Made by a program: the position numbers and the translations under genes. Below are positions 57,401-64,000 of a stretch of DNA of 64,000 nucleotides, one piece after another. Source of the DNA: Angiostrongylus vasorum (Eukaryota > Nematoda > Chromadorea > Rhabditida > Metastrongylidae); NCBI GenBank assembly GCA_018806985.1, contig JADANN010000122.1, positions 1,160,501 through 1,224,500 on the forward strand, written 5' to 3'. The notes beneath the pieces are model-generated. The model was not told where the DNA came from. It saw only the letters and a program-made list of their open reading frames with translations, and made no database searches. Numbering within the stretch: the first letter of the stretch is position 1; each line of letters starts with the position of its first letter.

Positions 57401-60400
57401 GAGAAGAACTGTTCCACGAAACATGTGACAGTAGGGGAGTCGGCGGCGTCGGCGTTCTCGTCAACACGAGTTTGTCCATGAACAACGATTCATTCGAACA
57501 CTTTACAACCCAAATGGACGTTTACGATTAAAAACATGTGGATCAATACCGGCTTTGACTGACGAAGAAGAAGTCGAAGCGTTCTATATGGACTTGGAGA
57601 AGTTCTACAGAGAAGACCACACATTCTTCAAGGTCATCATTGGAGATTTTAACGCCAAAAATTGGGCCTTGAAAAACGTCTAAAGAATTTCACATTGGGA
57701 TCTACGGAGTAGAATGGAACGAACAGGGTGAGCGGCTTTCTGAGCTTATCATGACGACCAAGACCATCCATGGTAATTCGCAATTCCAGAAACCCCACCA
57801 TCAACGCTGGACGTGGGAGCCTTCAGTGGAGAGTAACATGACGGGATAGACCACATCATAATAAATAGAAGGTTTTGCCCAACCGATGTCGTTATTGTCC
57901 CAAAATTCTAGACGGGATCAGACAACCGCCTCTTTCGTGCAAGATTCCATTTCTCGCAGAAAGGAGAAAAAGCCGCTAAATTCAAAAACCGAAGTCCCGG
58001 AACCACCGCAAACTGGGGCTTATTCAATTCATCAGTCGGTTGTTGGGAAGGTGCCGTTGTCGATAACATCGACGAGGAATACGATCGGCTCTTCTTCACG
58101 TTAGCGCTATGAAAGCTGAGAGTTCGAAAGTCACCAAGAGACGTCTATCTCCAGAAACACTCGAGCTGATACGCAAGCGTGGAATCACACGAGCTGCAGC
58201 AACCGCGAACTAACGTCCGAACTCGCAAAACAGTGCAGACAGGCGATAAAAGAAGATCTTAAAGAGAGAAGAGCAGCAATAATGATCGAAGTTGCAGAGG
58301 CTGGAAATAGCATTCACAAAGCACATCGAAGCTTCGTCAATTACAAGACCAAGATGATTGCAGTCCGACGCCTAGACGGAACAGTTACAACGTCCAGAAA
58401 GGCAATGGAGAAAACTGCTCGTTATAACTATTCAGATCTCTTCAATAGTCACGTCCTCCTTCCTTCATACGAAACAAAGGAAGATGGATATGTCGTGCCA
58501 CCGGTTCTCCTTTCGAAATCTGACATTCTATTTTGCCAATGAAAAGTGGAACAGCACCAGGTCCGAATAGGATAAGACTTTAACACCTAAAGAACCTTCC
58601 GTCAGTCCTCGTAAACACACCGGTTAAGCTCTTCAAACGCTACCTGTCTAAATGCTAGACCCCTTCTCAATGGAAGCCCAGCAAGAGCGCGTACTGTTCA
58701 GGAAGGATGACTTCCGTGATATCGGCAACTATTACCCCTATCAGCTTGCTGTCTGTCTGCAAACTTTCAATAGAGTGATCCTAAACAAGATTTGCAGAGC
58801 ACTAGAGAAATGACAGCAATCTGAGCAAGCAGGGGTTTCAAAAAAGGATTTAGTACGATGGACCACATCCACACGATAATAAGACTTATTGAAGTATCGC
58901 GAGAGTGCAAGAGACCGCTCTGTCTCACTTTCATCGGTTTGAAGAAGGTTTTTGACTCAGTTGGGATAGAAGCAGTCATGGAAGCTCTGGACAGTTATGG
59001 AGCCCTTACACAGTATATAAGGATTGTTTTTTGAGTAGTATAAAAAATTTCATAACCAAGATATCACAATTCTACAACGAGACTGACGTCACTGCAAAAG
59101 TTAGGCAAAGCGATACCATCTGGCCAAAGTTATTCACCGCCACCCTCGACAACGTCAGGCGAAAATTTTAATGTGACAACATAGGAGTGAAAATCAATGG
59201 TCGGCAATTAAACCATCTTCGCTTAGTCGACCACTTCGTTATCACACCAAACATCAGCCAGGCGGAACGAATGCTTGGCAACTTTGGTGGTAAAGCCTGT
59301 GGAAAGATTGGTCTTCGACTAAATCTGACAAAAAACGATGTCCGTGAGAGACGGATTGGTTTCGTATGCACCATCCACGCTTAACGGAATGAATTTCTCC
59401 GAACGCTCCAGATACGTCTGTCAAGGTCGAGAAATCAACATGATGAACGACATGGTGAATAAAGCTTCAGATTTGAGCAGAAGGGAGCAAGTGGCTTGCG
59501 TAGCTTTCAATAGCATCGACGGCGTAGTAAAGAGAAAAAAAGAACCCGACCGTGCCCACCTTTTTCCACTCCATGGTACGTCCTATCATAACGTATGAGC
59601 CAGAAAGCTGATCGCTGCGAATGTGCATTAAAAGATCAGTCAGCGTCATTGAACGCGCAGTCGAAAGGATATGATGCTAGCGATATCTCTTGTCGCAAAA
59701 GTAAGAGAAATGATCCAAAGCTTCGACCTCCATCAATGGTCGAAAATTAAAGATGCCGTTCTATACATCAAACTGTCGAAGATAAGGTGGGCCGGACACT
59801 TTATGCGCATGAATGACATCCGATGGAAAATAGTCCGTAGTGACTGTATTCCTCGTGGTGTCAAACGTACTACAAGAAGACCACCAACCCAATGGTCAGA
59901 GTGCTTCACGAACACCCTAGCAGAATGGTATGGTGCTCAGCGAGTCCCTAGAGTGAGCAGAAGCCGCTGGGCTGGTCTTGCACGAGTCAGGAAAAAATGG
60001 AAGATTTAGTGGTGCCCCATCGAGTCACTCAAATATCAACGGGACGACAGATGATACAGGTGAGGTGAAATATTACAGAACGGAGAGCATTCACTTCTTA
60101 ACAAAATCACGGCAATTTTTTTCCTTTCAAGATCATTCCATCCATGATGTTTACCACTTCATAACGAAACCAAAACTCGCGAAACTAGCTAATCGATAGA
60201 AAGATAAGTAGGACAAGTAAATATATTAGCAATAATTTCGGTTTTGAACTTTATGACGTGGTTTGGTTCAAAAAATAAACCTTGAGGTTTTTGTAATCAC
60301 ACTGGTTGGAATTTCGCTCAATATTTCTATGTTAACGCAATACTTTTATGAAATTTGAGTGTCTAGTGAAGGCTACTTAAATAATCCGGCAGTTTTTTGC

Positions 60401-62723
60401 ATATACTGTAAAAGATCTCTGCAAAGAGATTGTTATCTCTCCGTTAACATTGCGCGTTATGTTTCCTTAATAGAATAGTAGAATAAATAGGAAGCATTTA
60501 GCACAGCGGTTAGAAGTGCCCTGAAATACACATGTGTTTGTTGGTTCGAACCTGCCCTGTCGACGGCTGATTGCTGATGGCACTGATCGGTAGAAAACTA
60601 GCTGAGAGATGGACGAAACGAAGGACCCGGATGGCGTTATGGTAAACGCGTTAGCCCCGGGAAGGGTAATAGTGCGTTCGTTCCCCCACCGCAGATTGCA
60701 AATATCTCACCACTGTGGTTGTATTTCGCATAACAACCTGCCATAAAAAAAATTTTAGTAGGAGACAAACAAAAAGTTAACCTTAGGAATTGGATATTGT
60801 TTAAAAAAATTTGTAGTTCATAACGAATCCATTCTGGTTAATAAGGGTTATTATAAGCTGAGAAATTCATGATGAATTTGAGGACTCGAAATTCGATTTG
60901 TTTTCTAAAGACCTCTTAAATCTACTCGACATGTATTTGATCAGTGCAATGACAAGGAAGGCCGTCAGACAGACGTCGGTGGTTCGGCTCAATAGCAATG
61001 CATTCCACCACCAAAAATGCTCCTCATAAACTCATCATAGTTCTCTTTTAGAAATTGCTTGAAGATAAAATTATGCATAAAAGAAGTTGAAACCCAATTT
61101 CAAAGGCTTTCCTCTGCTCTTATAAGCCTGGAAGAATTCTGCCTACCTCTGCTTACATCCACTCTCTTCTGCCACTTGAGCAGCCGTGGCAGGACATTCT
61201 TCGCTTCCTACCTTATCGAGAGCTTTGAAGAGATTCAGACGATAACCTAATGCGATGGAAGCAGACAGCAGTCCATTAATGCCAATTTCCTGGAACACTA
61301 CATTCGATCCCTTCCCTTTTGTGTTATTGTTTGTGGTTTGAATCTATATCTATGAACCAAACAACTGAACGAGGTGCTATTTAGTTCATCAAACACTATA
61401 AAATAGCACGAATACCAAAACATTTCTTCCAATTTGCGCTTCCGGCCTAGAAATAATAAGTTTCAATGAAATCCGGCCCAGATACATAACAATAACTAAA
61501 TAAATCGAGCGTTGAACTACAAGTTTTGAGCACAGTAGATCGTACTCTTTTGGTCTGAACTGAACAAACTCTAAACTGAGACTTTTCCAAAAGGTGTGAC
61601 GCGAACGTAAAATCTCCAGTATTGAAGCGGTCTTTAAAATACCAGAGTTCAATAAGTTGAATGTCGAAAACAAAATCGCAGGTGCCCAAAGGCATCAGCA
61701 TTCGTTATCACAACAAACTAGGAACCGGCACCACTAGTGACGTCATCTAGTCATCTAAACTGGGAAAATAAATGTTGCTTCAGTTGCTGTGGACCTATAC
61801 TCAGCATAGCTCTGAGTTTTATAGGGATCTCTGTGTATCTGTTCTCATTGGAACTTGCTGTTGTGAAGGCGGAGGTGTATTTGCAGTCAGTTTTGAAAAC
61901 TCAAAGCCAAAAATTTTAACACGTATGGGAATAACTTGAGTAAGGCGACTGGGGAACAGCGAAATGGAAGAAATGTGGTGTCTACAGAAACACTCTGCCT
62001 GCTACTAATCCGCACCTTACCAATCCATTTAATCGCAGATAAGACTTTTGAAAAGCAGTGCAGAATCTTCCTGTAATGCAATTCTCAATACCGATTTTGT
62101 AATGACCACTAAGTTCTTGCGCGATAGATAAGCCGACCTATTATTCAACCCTGGCTAACGGCCAGCGGTTGTCGCTCTTCTCCTTTCGGAGATCGAAAAG
62201 GTCATGCTCACTTTCATATTTTTCCGACCAAACATTACTGCCGTCACCTTTGGACTTTCAAAAACCGATGTCGAAATGGGTATTAAGTGCACATCGTCAC
62301 GAAGGTGTTGGCTCTGTCATCAGGATATCTAGAATCGCTCCGCCTACATCAAATGGAATAAACGTCGAATGAAATTCGCTCCAAAGCAGAGAATATCATA
62401 TTTTTTGAGCTTCCCTTACCATTAATACAGGTACTCGCCGATATGTTTACTACCGCAAAAAGTGCTCGGGGTGAGGTCGGGAGGAAACAGTTGTATTGTT
62501 TTTTCGCGGCGAGTTCGTATTGAAAATGATTTCACTCCACAGGAATCCCATTGTCGGACTGCACCTTTGTCGGATGACTATGTTGAGTCACTTGGTAAGC
62601 AGTTGTGTGCGCAAAACTATCTGGCTTTCAAGAGGCGACCAACGTCGATTGAATAGCGATTGTCGTTGTTGATCGGCTTCCACTTACCATGAGACGTTTC
62701 TGGAACTCAGTTTTCTCGGCCAT
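54182..62723 (-). CDS. SAM-dependent methyltransferase gene (wHTH plus Rossmann type), apparently incomplete
   Basis: Class I methyltransferase of the nematode family that has an N-terminal winged-helix segment before the SAM-binding domain; substrate unknown. Exons seen are 62723-62688, 61289-61147, 56576 to about 56483, 55036-54961 and 54484-54182. They encode [31 protein letters not shown]...[28 protein letters not shown] and [29 protein letters not shown] (end of motif I region); [20 protein letters not shown]; and the C-terminus ending [10 protein letters not shown]. The first three exons join perfectly in phase. I could not find the exon with the glycine-rich VLDxGxGxG motif between 56480 and 55040, nor the following D-x-V/HD exon between 54960 and 54490. 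Those gaps hold SINE-A, repeat F and family-unknown sequence. An RTE element (56697-60064) lies in one intron. Either exons were lost (pseudogene) or they are too diverged for me to see. Confidence 0.65.
54961..55036 (-). CDS. Methyltransferase exon with post-motif-I segment
   Basis: Acceptor ATATTTTTCAG, donor AAAG|GTGTGT, 76 nt. [18 protein letters not shown] then HLANQQR. The acidic residue at the end of the second strand (FDVT) would bind the SAM ribose. Confidence 0.7.
55156..55436 (-). repeat. SINE-A (antisense)
   Basis: AAAGCTCTCGCGTTGATCAA end and antisense head (GCGCCTCCGACCACGGCGCC). It sits where a methyltransferase exon is expected. Confidence 0.7.
55590..55845 (+). repeat. Repeat F
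   Basis: ATACTCGATACTTGATACTT edge, CCGTCCTCATTGGTTATGAG, AGGTCTTCACCACCACA and GGAGATTTGCCACCATG blocks. Parallel to 16455. Confidence 0.65.
56483..56576 (-). CDS. Methyltransferase exon 3
   Basis: Acceptor TTTTTTAG; enters with one base, so AG|G restores the Arg of RYVKEWLCV. It contains [19 protein letters not shown]. The donor is uncertain (ATT|GTGGTG or GTG|GTGTTT). Confidence 0.7.
56697..60064 (+). mobile_element. RTE-type retrotransposon copy 2, near full length but decayed
   Basis: About 3.4 kb. The 5' part is 56697-57235. The apurinic-like endonuclease is at about 57240-57880 ([36 protein letters not shown]). The reverse transcriptase is at about 58130-59640 ([16 protein letters not shown], then [31 protein letters not shown] block), and the C-terminal block at 59740-60010 ([14 protein letters not shown]). 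The short 3' repeat GATGATACAGGTGA closes the element at 60064. Stops and frameshifts break the ORF at many points. It is antisense within an intron of the methyltransferase gene. Confidence 0.8.
60490..60770 (+). repeat. SINE-C, the copy with an intact tRNA-like head
   Basis: GCATTTAGCACAGCGGTTAG (A box) and GTTGGTTCGAACCTG (textbook B box) about 35 nt apart, then the SINE-C body to TGTGGTTGTATTTCGCATAA. This shows SINE-C is a tRNA-derived Pol III element. Confidence 0.75.
60775..61140. other. Methyltransferase intron sequence, nothing recognised
   Basis: AT-rich, no repeat head and no exon-like frame. Confidence 0.45.
61147..61289 (-). CDS. Methyltransferase exon 2
   Basis: Acceptor GTGTTCCAG, donor CAGAG|GTAGGC, 143 nt, phase 0 to 2. 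It contains [18 protein letters not shown] and [16 protein letters not shown], the start of the winged-helix segment. Confidence 0.75.
61295..62680. other. Methyltransferase intron 1, mostly unassigned
   Basis: One minus block at 62021-62070 has good splice sites (CATTACAG and TTG|GTAAGG), but in the gene's frame it hits a stop after 13 codons. It could be a skipped, poison or false exon. The plus frame 62462-62656 and neighbouring sequence look like a decayed DNA-transposon end but lack a diagnostic motif. Confidence 0.35.
62688..62723 (-). CDS. Methyltransferase exon 1
   Basis: [12 protein letters not shown], 12 codons, donor ATG|GTAAGT. A 3' splice site (TTCATTTTAG) lies 13 nt upstream of the ATG (leader CAACACGACAACG), consistent with SL trans-splicing. 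Confidence 0.6.
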
Positions 62724-63213
62724 CGTTGTCGTGTTGCTAAAATGAACAAAATTGACAATAAAAGCCGTTGCCAGCGAATTCGAGGGATTGCAGCGGATAT
62801 AGCAGAAAAGGGGTGAATAACTGTACTGGAGAGCATTAAAGAGTTCTAAGATGGGACGGACGTGAAGTTCTGAAGATCTCTAGTTTTATCCAACTGCAAT
62901 TACACCGTTTCTGTGGTAAATTTTGTAGCACATTATAGTGAATAAAGTATGGACAGAAATTATGGGGAGCTGCATTAGAGCTTCAGCCTACATGTCTTAA
63001 AAAAATCTTCGACTATGGACAATTAAGGCTTTTGTTATTTATTGTTGTGGACAACGAGGTGAAGAAACTAATCGAAAAAAAACAGAGGTAAGCCACTGCA
63101 GTTTGTTTGATCAGCCAGTTCACTTTTTAAACTGTTAGCATGAGATGGAGTTCCTGCAAAACTACAAAAGACACTGAAAAAACGGTATGATTCTTGTATA
63201 TATCCAGCTATGA

Positions 63214-63505
63214 GGGGAGTGTGTGGCTCAGTGGTCGGAGGCCCCGTGCAACACACGCGTGGAATCGATCCCTCTGCCCATGGCCCACCAAGCCTTCCAT
63301 CCCTACGAGGTCGGCAGTCGGTAACTTGGTGGCAGATTTGTCTGGGAGGTTAGCAGCACTGGCTCGATATATCAATAGGCCACCGCGAGTCATTGTAAAG
63401 GCCAGATATGCATTCAGTTACCTCCAAACGATGATTAATGAAGTCGAATGAATGGCGCATCCCTCAGAAGCCGCATCAATGCCGAGAGCTTCATCCTTTA
63501 TCGTT
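63214..63505 (+). repeat. SINE-A (sense)
   Basis: Head GGGGAGTGTGTGGCTCAGTG with GTCGGAGGCCC, B-box-like GGAATCGATCCC, body and CCGAGAGCTTCATCCTTTAT tail. Confidence 0.75.
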
Positions 63506-63509
63506 TATC

Positions 63510-64000
63510 TAGCCATGACGATGCCTTTAGTCGGATTTGTCCTACCCCAAATACTATAATACAGGGAAAACGGATTAAGGGTAGGAGATACAAAGATTGA
63601 TAAGCGTAAAGTACATGTAGGAAGAAAGAGGTCATGACGCAGAACTAGCAATATTCCTAAATCCACTTTGGCCTAACCTCAGACTATGAATTCAATATCT
63701 CGACTTATATAACATCATTTTCGTGGTGGCAGTCCATCCCGTAGGGAATCGGAATTTTTAATATCGACTTCCCTTAACCTCGCCATAGGTCCTCACTCCA
63801 CCATGCTGTGCTCGACTTCACTAGACTGGACTTGATTCGACTAGGAAGACTCACATCTCTCACGACTAAAAGAAGGAACAACTGCAGTGAAACTCGAGTA
63901 GTCGCTGCTCTGAAGAACATGATTCCGCCGTAACGTGATCCATAATAAAGCTTCGCGATAACCTCGTCTAATCTTATCATTGAACCAGGACACAACAGGA
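63510..64000. other. No recognised gene at the window edge
   Basis: A minus frame at 63774-63995 (73 codons) is open at its 5' end near the window edge and matches nothing I know. The last 60 bp contain a GATAACCTCGTCTAAT stretch like a family D edge. Confidence 0.3.

Overview
The window looks like a gene-poor, repeat-rich stretch of a nematode nuclear genome, most likely a strongylid (hookworm-type) parasite. Genes are split into short exons with TTTCAG-type 3' splice sites. Four predicted gene starts have a 3' splice site 0-24 nt upstream of the ATG, as expected for spliced-leader trans-splicing. The rest is littered with RTE-type and Penelope-type retroelement debris and three families of tRNA-derived SINEs. 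No bacterial operon, CRISPR array or ordinary tRNA gene was seen. All gene models were assembled by hand from translated exon blocks, splice sites and phase; no search was run.

Layout. At 1.6 kb there is an orphan terminal exon (-), then mostly SINEs and retroelement scraps to 12 kb. From 12.07 to 26.77 kb (+) lies a short-chain dehydrogenase/reductase (SDR) gene. One set of N-terminal exons (Rossmann half) is followed by two in-phase copies of the catalytic YSRSK exon, each with its own C-terminal exon. Its introns hold a 5S rRNA-like pseudogene, an inverted SINE pair, a candidate small secreted-protein gene and many repeats. From 27 to 35 kb there is degraded Penelope/RTE sequence, a long near-perfect hairpin (30.5 kb) and a CAA microsatellite (34.3 kb). 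At 35.2-35.9 kb (+) are exons of an unrecognised, highly charged protein running into a SINE. From 37.76 to 40.19 kb (-) is a ten-exon NF45/ILF2-type DZF-domain gene.

From 41 to 46.4 kb there are mainly repeats. From 46.43 to 47.87 kb is a compositionally distinct, ORF-dense block of unknown origin, followed by a decayed partial copy of the ILF2 gene's 5' end (48.7-49.08 kb), which abuts an internally deleted RTE element (49.08-51.19 kb). From 54.18 to 62.72 kb (-) is an interrupted SAM-dependent methyltransferase gene. One of its introns contains a near-full-length but decayed RTE element (56.70-60.06 kb), and its glycine-rich SAM-binding exon was not found.

The three main genes have unrelated jobs: redox metabolism of a lipid or small molecule (SDR), RNA-binding complex (NF45) and methyl transfer. 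Nothing suggests co-regulation. The most unusual points are the duplicated SDR catalytic modules, the 30.5 kb hairpin, the unidentified GC-rich block, and the ILF2 frame and splice anomalies.
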